Shown here: positions 18,058 to 27,499 of the stretch, in pieces
Layout of the letters: each line of letters opens with the position of its first letter
Numbering within the stretch: position 1 is the stretch's first letter
Source: Treponema brennaborense
GTDB taxonomy: Bacteria > Spirochaetota > Spirochaetia > Treponematales > Treponemataceae
Direction: 5' to 3'
NCBI GenBank assembly: GCA_023666275.1
Contig: JAMPCJ010000003.1
Location: forward strand, 213,483 to 277,482
DNA length: 64,000 nucleotides
The notes under the pieces: model-generated
Database searches by the model: none
The model's input: only the letters and a program-made list of their open reading frames with translations
Told to the model about the DNA's origin: nothing
Translations under genes and position numbers: made by a program

Positions 18058-19034
18058 TGGCAGCACCATCAGACGTAAATGAAATTTATCTCTCTTCAAG
18101 CCCGCATTTTTCCGCAGGAAATTCCACAACCGGCATTATGCTGTGCGTAATTATCGCTATGCTGCCGCTGTGCGTATGCGGCGTCATGCTGTTCGGGCTG
18201 CCGGCGCTGGCGACGATTGCCGTGTCGACAATATCCTGTGTTGTGTTTGAAGCGTTGTTCCAGAAATTCACGAAACAGCCGCTGCGCATCAAAGACTGTT
18301 CGGCAGTTGTTACCGGAATGCTGCTCGCGCTGGTTCTGCCGCCGCAGACTCCGGTCTGGATGACAATCCTCGGTGCGCTGTTCGCGGTTGTTGTGGCTAA
18401 AGGATTTTTCGGCGGAATCGGCGCGAACGTGTTTAACCCTGCGCTTGCGGGACGCGCGTTTATGTTTGTCAGTTTTCCGGTTGCGATGACTACCTGGACG
18501 CTGCCCGCAAATGCATCGGGAATTGTGGATGCCACATCAAGCGCGACGGTGCTTTCCGTCATGAAAAGCGGCTTTTCCGAAACATCGGATTTGTACGGCG
18601 CATTCTTTTTGGGAAACCGCGCCGGTTGTATCGGCGAAACAAGCATCATGCTGATTTTGCTTGCTTTTGTATTTCTCGCCGCGGTAAGAATTATTGACTG
18701 GCGCGCACCGCTGGCAATGACGGCGACAACCGCGCTGCTCACATTGATAAGCGGCGGAGATGCACTGTTTTCGGTACTGTCGGGAGGACTTTTATTCGGC
18801 GCGGTATTTATGGCAACCGATTACGCGACAGCTCCGGTTACAAAAGGCGGGAAGCTGCTGTTCGGTTTCGGCTGCGGACTTATCACGTTCTTAATCAGAA
18901 AATTTTCCGGCTATCCGGAAGGCGTCATGTTCAGCATTTTGATTATGAATGCCGTTGTTCCGTTTTTGAATAAAATTACCGGCAGAAAATACGGATACGC
19001 CGCCGCGAAAAGCGGCACAGGAGCCGCAAAATGA
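18057..19034 (+). CDS. rnfD: Rnf complex subunit D
   Basis: This 325-residue inner-membrane subunit has about nine to ten hydrophobic spans and one covalent FMN. The FMN attachment region reads DATSSATVLS (S/T-x-A-T type), and GGIGANVFNPALAGRAFMF is a strong RnfD/NqrB signature. The ATG shares the last base of the rnfC stop (TAATG), following GGAG. It forms the membrane core of the ion pump with RnfA and RnfE. Confidence 0.95.
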   Translation: MAAPSDVNEIYLSSSPHFSAGNSTTGIMLCVIIAMLPLCVCGVMLFGLPALATIAVSTISCVVFEALFQKFTKQPLRIKDCSAVVTGMLLALVLPPQTPVWMTILGALFAVVVAKGFFGGIGANVFNPALAGRAFMFVSFPVAMTTWTLPANASGIVDATSSATVLSVMKSGFSETSDLYGAFFLGNRAGCIGETSIMLILLAFVFLAAVRIIDWRAPLAMTATTALLTLISGGDALFSVLSGGLLFGAVFMATDYATAPVTKGGKLLFGFGCGLITFLIRKFSGYPEGVMFSILIMNAVVPFLNKITGRKYGYAAAKSGTGAAK

Positions 19035-19582
19035 AACAAATGATAAAACTCGGATTGATTCTTGCGGCGTACACCGCGGCCGCATGTTTTATGCTTGCTC
19101 TTGTAAACAACGCGACTGCGCCGGCTATTGCCGCCGTAAAACAGAAACAGCTGAATGAAGGGCTTCGCTTGGTTTATGCCGATGCGGATAATTTCTCTCC
19201 GGCGGAAGGTTTTTCCGGCAAAACCGTAAACGGCGTTTCCATAGACGGAATATACGCCGCGCTGAAAAACGGCGAAGTTATCGGAGCGGTTGTTCAGGCA
19301 ACCGGCGCGACATACGATTCTTCGACATTGCTTGTCGGCGTGAGCGGCGAGCGTGCTATCACGGCAGTGCATTTTCTTGCCTGTTCCGATACGCCCGGCT
19401 TCGGACAAAAAGCGACTCTGCCGTCTTTTACCGGACAGTTCGCGGAAAAATCAATTGACAGCGCTTTTGAACCCGGCAAGGATCTCGAAGCTATATCCGG
19501 CGCGACAATAACCACGAACGGCGTCGCGAAGATATTGAAAACAGCTGCCGCAGAAGCGGACATGTTTTTGTCTCAAAAATAA
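19031..19582 (+). CDS. rnfG: Rnf complex subunit G
   Basis: This 183-residue protein has one N-terminal membrane helix and an extracytoplasmic FMN-binding domain. The flavinylation motif SGATITTNGV is near residue 155, with the acceptor Thr in S-G-A-T. The segment DTPGFGQKA also matches the family. It overlaps rnfD by 4 bases. It carries electrons between RnfD and the rest of the complex on the outer side of the membrane. Confidence 0.95.
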   Translation: MKQMIKLGLILAAYTAAACFMLALVNNATAPAIAAVKQKQLNEGLRLVYADADNFSPAEGFSGKTVNGVSIDGIYAALKNGEVIGAVVQATGATYDSSTLLVGVSGERAITAVHFLACSDTPGFGQKATLPSFTGQFAEKSIDSAFEPGKDLEAISGATITTNGVAKILKTAAAEADMFLSQK

Positions 19583-19594
19583 AAGGAATCTTTC

Positions 19595-20224
19595 ATGAAT
19601 AATTATAAAAGCATATTTACCAACGGCTTGCTGAAAGAAAATCCCCTGCTTGTGCTGATGATAGGTTTGTGTTCCTCGCTTGCCGTTACGACAAGCCTTG
19701 CAAACGGCGTAAGCATGGGACTCGCCATGACATTCGTTCTTGTGATGAGCGAAATCATCATCAGTCTGTTCCGAAAACTTATTCCCGATTCAATCCGCAT
19801 TCCTGTTTTCATCATCGTTATTGCGTCGTTCGTAACTATCGTCGATTTATTGATGCAGGCGTATCTTCCGGATTTGTCGAAATCCATGGGTGTATTTATT
19901 CCGCTTATTGTTGTAAATTGCATCATCATGGGACGTGTTGAATCTTTCGCGTCGAAGCAAACCGCCGGCTTGGCTGTGCTTGACTCGCTCGGCATGGGAT
20001 TCGGATACTTGTGGGTTCTCGCCGGTATTTCGTTTGTCCGCGAACTTTTGGGAGCGGGAACAATTCTCGGAAAAATCACGGTTATTCCGGAAGAATATAC
20101 AATTAAATTTTTCTCGAACGCGCCCGGCGGATTTTTTGTTTTCGGAATGTTCATCGCGGTTACTGCCGCAATTCGCGCTTTAAGCGAAAAAAAAGCCGCC
20201 GGTAAAAAAGGAGACGCAGCATGA
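19595..20224 (+). CDS. rnfE: Rnf complex subunit E
   Basis: This 209-residue polytopic membrane subunit has six hydrophobic helices and is paralogous to RnfA. Family signatures are NGLLKENPLLVLMIGLCSSLAV-type opening residues, LIVVNCIIMGRVESFA and the GFG turn before WVLAGISFVREL. It begins after AAAGGA and overlaps rnfA by 4 bases. It forms part of the membrane channel that couples electron flow to ion movement. Confidence 0.95.
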   Translation: MNNYKSIFTNGLLKENPLLVLMIGLCSSLAVTTSLANGVSMGLAMTFVLVMSEIIISLFRKLIPDSIRIPVFIIVIASFVTIVDLLMQAYLPDLSKSMGVFIPLIVVNCIIMGRVESFASKQTAGLAVLDSLGMGFGYLWVLAGISFVRELLGAGTILGKITVIPEEYTIKFFSNAPGGFFVFGMFIAVTAAIRALSEKKAAGKKGDAA

Positions 20225-20799
20225 GCGAACTGCTGAAAATTTTCATAAAGTCGATGCTTGTTGACAACGTGATTCTCATTCAATATTTGGCGCTTTGTCC
20301 GTTTGTCGGCATGACGACTGATACGGGAAAAGCCACCGGCATGGGAATTGCGACGTCGTTCGTCATGATTCTTGCGACTGCCGTTACTTATCCTTTATAT
20401 CACGGCATTCTTGCGCCGCTTGGGCTGCAGTTTTTGCAGACGCTGATTTTTATTTTGGTTATAGCCTCGCTTGTGCAGCTGGTTGAATTTTACTTAAAAA
20501 AATCCGCGCCGGCGTTATACAGTTCCATGGGCGTATATCTTGCGCTGATTACCACGAACTGCGCGATTCTTGCTGTTACACTGAACTGCATCGCAAAGAA
20601 TTATACGTATGCGGAATCGATTGTATATGCGCTCGGTTCGGCGGCGGGATTTCTGATGTCCATGATTTTGATGTCCGGTATCCGCGAACGCATTAAAACT
20701 GCGCCGGTTCCCGCTTTTATGCAGGGAACGCCTGTTTTATTTGTTGCGGCCGGACTTTTGTCGCTTGCGTTCGGCGGTTTTTCCGGTCTGATAAAATAA
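20221..20799 (+). CDS. rnfA: Rnf complex subunit A
   Basis: This 192-residue membrane subunit has six helices. It has the RnfA signatures LVDNVILIQYLALCPFVGMT and LALITTNCAILAV and the end motif RERIKTAPVPAFMQGTP. The ATG overlaps the rnfE stop, following GGAG. In known Rnf and Nqr complexes RnfA and RnfE hold a membrane-embedded iron-sulfur centre through conserved Cys pairs, and the Cys in LCPF and TNCAIL fits this. Confidence 0.95.
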   Translation: MSELLKIFIKSMLVDNVILIQYLALCPFVGMTTDTGKATGMGIATSFVMILATAVTYPLYHGILAPLGLQFLQTLIFILVIASLVQLVEFYLKKSAPALYSSMGVYLALITTNCAILAVTLNCIAKNYTYAESIVYALGSAAGFLMSMILMSGIRERIKTAPVPAFMQGTPVLFVAAGLLSLAFGGFSGLIK

Positions 20800-20883
20800 G
20801 CCGAAAGCTTGTTTTCGGATCCGGATTTGGCGGCGTTGAAGCCGCATTTCCGCTGATGCGGAATTTTAAATAAGGAGAATTTC

Positions 20884-21684
20884 ATGCAAACCGTTATATA
20901 CACGCTGATTGTTTCGGCGGTTCTGGCATTGCTGTTGGGATTTTTGCTCGGATTTTTCAAAAAAATTTTTTATGTTCCTGTCGACGAAAAAGTCGCGGCA
21001 ATACGCACATGTCTGCCGGGTGCAAACTGCGGCGGCTGCGGCTATCCCGGATGCGACGGTTACGCGGCGGCAGTTGCGAAAGGCGACGCTCCTGTTGACG
21101 GATGTTCGGCAGGCGGCGCGGGGACTGCGAAAGCCGTGGGAAAAATTATGGGCGTGGAAGCTAACGTAAGCCCCAAAATTGCGGTCGCGGCATGCCGCGG
21201 AGCGAAAGATATCGCCGCAATTAAAGGCTTTTACAACGGCGTCAAAACGTGCAAAGCGGTAAAACTTGCTATAAACGGCAACAAGCTTTGTTCTTTCGGC
21301 TGCATCGGATACGGCGACTGTGTTTCCGTCTGTAAATTCGGCGCGATTGCAATTGCCGAAAACGGACTGCCTGTTGTCGACGGACAAAAATGCACCGGCT
21401 GCGGCATGTGCGCAAAAGCTTGTCCGCAGACAATTTTATCGGTTGCCGGTAAAGAGCAAAAAGCTGTGTTCGTTCAATGCAGCAATCGTGCTCCGAAAGG
21501 TCCTGCTATCATAAAGAATTGCAGCGCGGCATGCATAAAATGCGGCATCTGCGAAAAAACATGCACGCACGATGCGATTCATATTCAAAACAATCTTCCT
21601 GTAGTTGATTACGCGAAATGCGACGGCTGCGGCGATTGTGCGGCAAAATGCCCTAAAAAAGTTCTTGTTCTGCGCAACTCGTAA
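20884..21684 (+). CDS. rnfB: Rnf complex subunit B, ferredoxin-accepting
   Basis: This 266-residue protein has one N-terminal membrane helix and a 4Fe-4S motif (Cys49, Cys52, Cys57 in NCGGCGYPGC plus a later Cys). Further ferredoxin-type clusters follow: CTGCGMCAKACP, CIKCGICEKTC and CDGCGDCAAKCPKK. It receives electrons from reduced ferredoxin in the cytoplasm. It starts after AAGGAG, 84 bases after rnfA, and closes the operon before a strong terminator. Confidence 0.95.
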   Translation: MQTVIYTLIVSAVLALLLGFLLGFFKKIFYVPVDEKVAAIRTCLPGANCGGCGYPGCDGYAAAVAKGDAPVDGCSAGGAGTAKAVGKIMGVEANVSPKIAVAACRGAKDIAAIKGFYNGVKTCKAVKLAINGNKLCSFGCIGYGDCVSVCKFGAIAIAENGLPVVDGQKCTGCGMCAKACPQTILSVAGKEQKAVFVQCSNRAPKGPAIIKNCSAACIKCGICEKTCTHDAIHIQNNLPVVDYAKCDGCGDCAAKCPKKVLVLRNS

Positions 21685-21703
21685 AACCGCTGACGCACAC
21701 ATT

Positions 21704-21753
21704 GCCGGTTTGCGGAACAATATTATTCTGTTTCCTGCAAACCGGCATTTTTT
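21704..21753 (+). terminator. Rho-independent terminator of the rnf operon
   Basis: GCCGGTTTGC at 21704-21713 pairs perfectly with GCAAACCGGC at 21737-21746, and is followed by ATTTTTT. It lies 20 bases after the rnfB stop. Confidence 0.85.
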
Positions 21754-21790
21754 AAATTTCCCCGGCAATCGTCCGCAGCGATGCTGTTGC

Positions 21791-21820
21791 TTGACATGCC
21801 GCATATATTTTCACAATAAT
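21791..21820 (+). promoter_or_regulatory. Promoter before the aminotransferase, long leader
   Basis: TTGACA at 21791-21796, an 18-base spacer and AATAAT at 21815-21820. The aminotransferase start is about 190 bases further on. The leader holds no recognised riboswitch, and I found no strong hairpin plus U tract in it. Confidence 0.5.
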
Positions 21821-22014
21821 ATAAAAATATAAATGTTTAAAAGCTGACACAAAAATGCTGTTTCTGCTTTTAATCGGCAATTGCAAAACAACGGTTTTAT
21901 CGGCATCTGTACTTTTCGCGTATGAATGCGAAGCGGCATATTCAGGCATCGCGTCTATGCACCGCTGGAATCGAACGCCGATGTTTTATGCAATGCCGCG
22001 TTTTGGAGAAAATC

Positions 22015-23325
22015 ATGATTCATCCGTTAGCACAGGAACTAAACGAAATTCTTTCATCATGCCCGGTTGCGGAGCTGTTTTCCGATTTGGGCAGGCGTAT
22101 TTTTTTTCCTAAAGGCATTATTTCGCAGGGGGCGGAAGCAAAACAATTCGGCAAAAAAGCGAACGCCACGATCGGCATTACCATGAACGACGGACTGCCG
22201 GTTACGCTGCCGAGTGTTTGCAGGCAGCTTCCGGAGCTGACGACAAGCGAAACAGTCGCCTATGCGCCGACGGCGGGACTGCCTGCTCTGCGCAGCGAAT
22301 GGAAAGCAAAAATTATCGAAAAAAATCCGCTGCTTGAGAAAAAATCTTTTTCGCAGCCCGTTGTTGTTCCGGGGCTTACGGCGGGAATCTCGTATCTATG
22401 CGATCTTTTTCTGAATGAAGGGGAAACGCTGCTTGCCTGCAATCCATGCTGGGATAATTATAACCTCATTGTCGAAGCTCGGCGCAGCGCTGTGCTCAAG
22501 CAGTTTGAAATGTTCCGCGGCGACGCGTTCAGCGGGGGATTCAACATCGAATCGTTCCAAAGCGTTGTCGAAAAGCAGGCGGAAACGGGAATGCTGAAAA
22601 TTATTCTCAATTTTCCTCAAAATCCGTCCGGATATTCGCCGACGAAACAGGAAGTAAAGCAGATTTGTTCTGTTCTGAAAAAAATTGCCGAAAAAGGAAC
22701 CAAAGTGCTCGTTTTGTGCGACGATGCATACTTCGGGCTTGATTATGAAGATGATATCGAACCGCAGTCGCTTTTCGCTTTTCTTGCCGATTTGCATGAA
22801 AATATCGTAACCGTAAAAATAGACGGTCCGACAAAAGAAGATTATGTCTGGGGGTTCCGCTGCGGTTTTCTTTCTTTTGCCGGAAAAGCCCTCACCGATG
22901 CGCATCATGATGCGCTGGTAAAAAAACTGATGGGCATTATTCGTTCTTCGGTGTCATGCTGCGCTACGCCTTCGCAAAGCATTCTGCTGAAAATATTCGA
23001 TGATCCGGAACTGGAAGCGGAAAAACAAGTGTTCAAAACAATTCTGAAAGGGCGCTACGACAAAGTTCGTGCGTTTATTGCGGATAAGCAAAATCATCCT
23101 GTTTTAACGCCGCTGCCGTTCAATTCGGGCTATTTCATGTGTTTTTCGTGCCGCAATATCGACGCGGAAAAGCTCCGCTGCAAACTGCTGCATGAATATG
23201 AAATAGGTACTATCGCGATTGACGGACGATATTTGCGCATTGCATTTTCGAGTTTGGACAAGCGGGATATAACCGACGTGTACAGCGCTGTATACGAGGC
23301 GGCAGAAAAACTTGCAGGCGTATAA
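22015..23325 (+). CDS. Class I/II PLP-dependent aminotransferase
   Basis: This 436-residue fold-type I aminotransferase has YAPTAGLPALR at the start of the large domain, NFPQNPSGYSP for the substrate-binding Asn-Pro pair, CDDAYFGLDY for PLP contact and DGPTKEDYVWGFRCGF, whose Lys is the probable Schiff-base residue. The end motif is LRIAFSSL. The spacing and this unusual DGPTKEDYVWGFR motif recall the long aminotransferase group rather than AspC. The substrate is unknown. The ATG at 22015 follows GGAG; the frame is open upstream. A lipoprotein gene overlaps its end by 14 bases. Confidence 0.85.
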   Translation: MIHPLAQELNEILSSCPVAELFSDLGRRIFFPKGIISQGAEAKQFGKKANATIGITMNDGLPVTLPSVCRQLPELTTSETVAYAPTAGLPALRSEWKAKIIEKNPLLEKKSFSQPVVVPGLTAGISYLCDLFLNEGETLLACNPCWDNYNLIVEARRSAVLKQFEMFRGDAFSGGFNIESFQSVVEKQAETGMLKIILNFPQNPSGYSPTKQEVKQICSVLKKIAEKGTKVLVLCDDAYFGLDYEDDIEPQSLFAFLADLHENIVTVKIDGPTKEDYVWGFRCGFLSFAGKALTDAHHDALVKKLMGIIRSSVSCCATPSQSILLKIFDDPELEAEKQVFKTILKGRYDKVRAFIADKQNHPVLTPLPFNSGYFMCFSCRNIDAEKLRCKLLHEYEIGTIAIDGRYLRIAFSSLDKRDITDVYSAVYEAAEKLAGV

Positions 23326-24589
23326 ATTCCGTTCCGCCGGCGCATTTGCCGCTTTATGTGCCGCGCTGCTTGTTCTGTTATGCACATCGTGTTTTCAGGC
23401 GCGCAGAAAGCCGGTTGTTTTATGGACAGATCAGGCGGAATTTGTTTCTTACGCGGAATTGTTCAACGCTGCGCAGAATGCGGCAAAAGTTATCGTTGTA
23501 TATAAAAAAAATCCGGCGGAATCTCTGCCGCCTGCAAAAGACGAAAAAATACCGGATATTGTTGCCGGACCTTGGCTGAAAAATGAGCAAGTGCGTAAAA
23601 ATTTTATGCCGGTCGATTATCTGTTCAGCGAAACGGAAATCAATCCCGCATCGTTTTATCCGCAGTTATTGGAAACCGGACGCATAAAACGCCGGCAGTA
23701 TTTGCTGCCGGTGAGTTTTAATTTGCCTTTGGTTATTTTCAACACAAAAATGCGCGGATATTTTGACAACAGCCGCCTTATTTCGCTTGAGCAAATGCAG
23801 GAAGCGGGCGCGGCGTACAACAAAAAAAATAAATCCGGCATATATACTTCGATGGGATTTGCGCCGTCATGGAATCCGCAGTTTTTATATTTGACGGCAA
23901 AATTATACGGCGCGGATTTTTGCGATACGCGGGACGGCATCAGCTGGAATCAGCAGAATATAGATGCTGCCGTGATGTTTTTGCGCGAATGGACACGGAA
24001 CGCAAACACGTCAACTGCCGCGGAAGAAGATTTCAAATTCAAATATTTGTATACGCCGCAGTACAGGCAAATTCAGGATCAGCATAATTTATTTGCGTTT
24101 ATGCCGAGCAATGAATATTTCAGCATAGCCGCGGAAAAACGAAGAGATATTGATTATTTTTGGATTCATAAAAACGGAATTATTCCCGTGGAAGACAAAA
24201 TCATTTATATAGGCATATACAAGCATTCGAACAACGTTGCGGCAGCCGAACAATTTTTAATGTGGCTGATGAAAGAAAATTCGCAAAAAGCCATACTTGA
24301 GCGCAATGCCGCCATGAAACTGAATGTTACTACTTTCGGAATTTCGGGCGGCTTTTCCGCAATCAAAAAAGTAACCGAACAGATTTTTCCGTCGTTTTAT
24401 CCGGTGCTGTTCCGGAATCTTCCGATCACAGACAAACTTGCCTTGCAGGGAATTCTTCCTGCCCGCTGGGAAGATATTACGGAACGCGTTGTCATTCCGT
24501 ATTTGACGGACGCGGCGGACACGGACAAAGAGCAGCCGGAATTTTCCATGGAAAGACGCATTTCCGAATGGAATAAACAGTATTTCTGA
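23312..24589 (+). CDS. Extracellular solute-binding lipoprotein, orphan
   Basis: This 425-residue protein is predicted to be a lipoprotein (hydrophobic stretch ending LLCTSC) with the overall pattern of family 1 sugar-type solute-binding proteins: VVLWTDQAEF at the N-terminus, PDIVAGPWLKN, YLLPVSFNLPLVIFNTKM and a C-terminal helical part. No permease or ATPase is adjacent, so it may serve a remote transporter or have a sensing role. The only suitable start is TTG at 23312, inside the end of the aminotransferase, with GAGG about 12 bases before it. This implies translational coupling. Confidence 0.75.
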   Translation: MQAYKFRSAGAFAALCAALLVLLCTSCFQARRKPVVLWTDQAEFVSYAELFNAAQNAAKVIVVYKKNPAESLPPAKDEKIPDIVAGPWLKNEQVRKNFMPVDYLFSETEINPASFYPQLLETGRIKRRQYLLPVSFNLPLVIFNTKMRGYFDNSRLISLEQMQEAGAAYNKKNKSGIYTSMGFAPSWNPQFLYLTAKLYGADFCDTRDGISWNQQNIDAAVMFLREWTRNANTSTAAEEDFKFKYLYTPQYRQIQDQHNLFAFMPSNEYFSIAAEKRRDIDYFWIHKNGIIPVEDKIIYIGIYKHSNNVAAAEQFLMWLMKENSQKAILERNAAMKLNVTTFGISGGFSAIKKVTEQIFPSFYPVLFRNLPITDKLALQGILPARWEDITERVVIPYLTDAADTDKEQPEFSMERRISEWNKQYF

Positions 24590-24648
24590 TATTTTTTCTT
24601 ACATTCATGCATCATAATCCGATAATAAAGTAAGAACAGGAGCGGATT

Positions 24649-25041
24649 ATGGTATCGGATATTCCCAGCCTCAGCGCGGCGTCATACACATCGTTTTTTT
24701 CCGGAGGAATCAGCAGCAAACTGTATGTGCCGGTGCGTCCGGATCAGGTTATTTATTCGCAGTTTGAACACGTATCCGGTGTTGTATCCGGTTCGGGACA
24801 ATCCGGCGTGCCTGTTTCGAAAATAAAAATACTCAATACGCTCATTGATCAGCTTGTAAAATATAAGAATGACGCATCTGCGTCGGAAATGCCGATGGAA
24901 TTAAGCGATGCGCAAATAGACGCTCTGATAAAAGATTATCAGGGAAAAATTTCCGCTGCGATTCAAACGGCAAAAGCAAATCCGTTCGGCATGAGCGGAT
25001 TTGCGCCGCCGACCGGACTGATTGTAAATACTGCGGCATGA
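24649..25041 (+). CDS. Hypothetical protein
   Basis: This 130-residue protein starts at an ATG preceded by AGGAG. It has no signal peptide or membrane span. The N-terminal half is Ser/Gly/Val-rich (SGVVSGSGQSGVPVSKIKIL), and the C-terminal half is helical, with a Met/Pro/Gly-rich end. I do not recognise it. The ribosome site and codon pattern support a real gene. It is convergent with the antiporter. Confidence 0.7.
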   Translation: MVSDIPSLSAASYTSFFSGGISSKLYVPVRPDQVIYSQFEHVSGVVSGSGQSGVPVSKIKILNTLIDQLVKYKNDASASEMPMELSDAQIDALIKDYQGKISAAIQTAKANPFGMSGFAPPTGLIVNTAA

Positions 25042-25134
25042 TTTTCGGCTGAGGCAAAAATTTTCGGTGCGGCGACAATGCGGCATCTGCCGGTTTTCGG
25101 CAAGCCGCGCCGATGATTGGCACTCTGCGGATAT

Positions 25135-27252
25135 TTACGATGTTTTTTCGGGCGTGTGTTCTTTTGCCGCGCCGCGCAAAAGTGCCACAACATCGGCGGC
25201 TGTTTGTGTGTCGGCAAGTTTTTCCGTGAACTGCGGATCCCGCAGTACGGTCGCCATTGATGCCAAATGCTGCAAATGCGGCGCGGAAGTTTTTTTGGGC
25301 GACGCAATCATAACGAAAATTTTTGCCGGTTTGCCGTCGAGTGAATCGAAATCGATGCCGGATTTTTTTATGCCGACAGCTACGCACAGGGACTGCACGC
25401 CGTCGGATTTTGCATGCGGAAGCGCAATGCCGTTCTGCATGCCCGTGCTCATAGTTCTTTCCCGTGCCTGAACATCGTCGAGCAGCTGCCGCCAGTCTTG
25501 GACTTTGCCCGAATTTGCAAGCAGCATGACAAGTTCCTGCAGAACTTCGTCTTTTGTGCTTCCCGAAAGTTCGACTGAAACCGTTTTTTCCGTCAGCGAT
25601 TTGAATACATTATCAAGGCGCGGCGGCATGCTGCTGTCATCGGTCATGTCGCGTTTCATTTCCAATGGATCGCAGTTCTTTTTTAATTCAAGCATCGCGT
25701 TGTTCAGCTTTAAAACCACTTCGTACATAGTTGTTTTTACAAAGCCGGCGTCTTCCGCGGCGGTTTCTATTTCAATGGAGCTGCCGTTTTCTTTTATCGA
25801 AAGGGAAATATCATCCTTGCGCGCCTGAGAAAGTCCTTCGTTCAAATTCATCCGCTGGATGTAAAATCCGTCGCTTTTTAATTCTTTGAGCAGAATGTCC
25901 ATGACAAGATCGGCAATTCCGTCCGATCCGAAATCCCAGGGCAGCGAAACGGAAGTCGTGGTGCGCGGTTCAAGCCGCGTTCCTTTGCCTTTCAGTCCCA
26001 GCGAAAAATTCAAAAGCGGAGCCGCGGCGAGTGTTGTAAGCAGTGTCATCAAAATAACAACGCCGAACAATTGCTCGTCAAGTATGCCGGCAGTAAGTCC
26101 GATACCGGCGATAATCAGCGCAACTTCTCCGCGCGGAATCATTCCGCAGCCGATCCGAAGTCCGCCTTTTGCCGTGAAACCGAGCGCAAGTGCGGGCAGA
26201 CCGCAGCCGAGGACTTTTGAAAGTATTGCGGAAAATGTATATACGGCGCCGAACAAAAGTACCGGCGCGGACATCATTTCACGGACATTTACCATCATGC
26301 CCATCACCGCAAAAAACAGCGGTACAAAAAATTCGTATAATCCGTGAATACGTTCCTGCACAACGGCGGCTATATCGGTTCCGGAAAGGCTTAAGCCGGT
26401 GATATACGCGCCGATTATCATGGCAAGTCCCTGGTGTTCAAAGAAACCTGCCAGCAGCATGGCAATGCCGAATGCGCAAATGGAAAAATCATGCGAATGC
26501 TTGAATAATTTCAAAAACGACGCGATTTTTTTCGCAAATATCAGTCCCGCCGCCGTGAATCCCAGCCAGATGCCGAACGCCCTGCCGGCGATTGCGGCAA
26601 TAGCCGTTCCGCTGATGCCGGAACCTATGTCAGCCGCAGTTGATTCTTTCAAAACCGCAACAATGCCGAGCACAACGGCAAGCAGCACAATGCCGAGCAC
26701 GTCGTCAAATACCGCCGCGGCAAGCGTGGTAACTCCTTCCGGAGAATCCATTTTTTTGTGGTCAGAAAGAATGCGGGCGGTAATACCGACCGATGTTGCG
26801 GTAGACATAACGCCGAGAAACAAACAGCGCATATCAAACAAATTGGTGTGCAGCAGCAGCATGCCGGTGCCGGCGCCGAATAAAAACGAAAAAGCAACGC
26901 CGCCGAGTCCGATAATGCCGCCCGCAATCGAATAGCGCAGGAACAGCGCTATGTCGGTTTCGAGCCCCGATGCAAAAAGCAGCAGAATGGAAGCAACGGT
27001 AGAAAATCCGTACAATTCCGGCGATACGGCAAGTGCTGCCGAATTCAGCGGATACAGCCCATGCGGAAAACCCGGAAGCGGAATTCCGCCGAGCGCGTAA
27101 GGTCCTATCGCAATACCCGCGAGCAGTTCGCCGAGAACAGACGGTATGCCTATTTTTGTTACAAGTTTGCCGCATATACGGACGACAAACAGCATAACGC
27201 CGATTTGCAGAACAAGATTTGCCATTATAATATTGATTGAGTCTTCTGCCAT
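25135..27252 (-). CDS. Cation/proton antiporter fused to a PTS EIIA domain
   Basis: This 705-residue protein has a Kef/CPA2-type antiporter core in residues 1 to about 395, with some 12 membrane helices (LVTKIGIPSVLGELLAGIAIGP, in part, and AAVFDDVLGIVLLA with the transport Asp pair). A soluble linker of about 140 residues follows. The C-terminal domain is a fructose/mannitol-type EIIA with GIALPHAKSDG; His613 is the expected phospho-acceptor. The domain order suggests that phosphotransferase state gates ion exchange. Start after AGAGGAG. It is not in an operon with PTS genes here. Confidence 0.9.
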   Translation of the reverse strand: MAEDSINIIMANLVLQIGVMLFVVRICGKLVTKIGIPSVLGELLAGIAIGPYALGGIPLPGFPHGLYPLNSAALAVSPELYGFSTVASILLLFASGLETDIALFLRYSIAGGIIGLGGVAFSFLFGAGTGMLLLHTNLFDMRCLFLGVMSTATSVGITARILSDHKKMDSPEGVTTLAAAVFDDVLGIVLLAVVLGIVAVLKESTAADIGSGISGTAIAAIAGRAFGIWLGFTAAGLIFAKKIASFLKLFKHSHDFSICAFGIAMLLAGFFEHQGLAMIIGAYITGLSLSGTDIAAVVQERIHGLYEFFVPLFFAVMGMMVNVREMMSAPVLLFGAVYTFSAILSKVLGCGLPALALGFTAKGGLRIGCGMIPRGEVALIIAGIGLTAGILDEQLFGVVILMTLLTTLAAAPLLNFSLGLKGKGTRLEPRTTTSVSLPWDFGSDGIADLVMDILLKELKSDGFYIQRMNLNEGLSQARKDDISLSIKENGSSIEIETAAEDAGFVKTTMYEVVLKLNNAMLELKKNCDPLEMKRDMTDDSSMPPRLDNVFKSLTEKTVSVELSGSTKDEVLQELVMLLANSGKVQDWRQLLDDVQARERTMSTGMQNGIALPHAKSDGVQSLCVAVGIKKSGIDFDSLDGKPAKIFVMIASPKKTSAPHLQHLASMATVLRDPQFTEKLADTQTAADVVALLRGAAKEHTPEKTS

Positions 27253-27499
27253 GATGCTCCTCTAAGCAATATCGTGAAAAACAATACATATTATAATTTT
27301 TTGCAAATAAACGCTATACGCGCTGCACAGTTTTTATATGTGCATGCGCGGCATCTTCCGCTCGTTTTGAAAAGCCGCCGTGCCGAGCCGCAAATCGGAA
27401 ACATGAGCCACAGAAAGAAATGTTTTGCGGCTGATTGTGCTGCGATTTATCGGTATTATGCTGAAACATCCCGCCGAAAAGATTGTTTTACTGAATGAA

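Noticed and set aside
21955..21990. tRNA-like TTCGATT sequence on the minus strand
   Set aside because: It matches a T-loop core only; the flanking bases do not form a T stem and no other tRNA arms are found.
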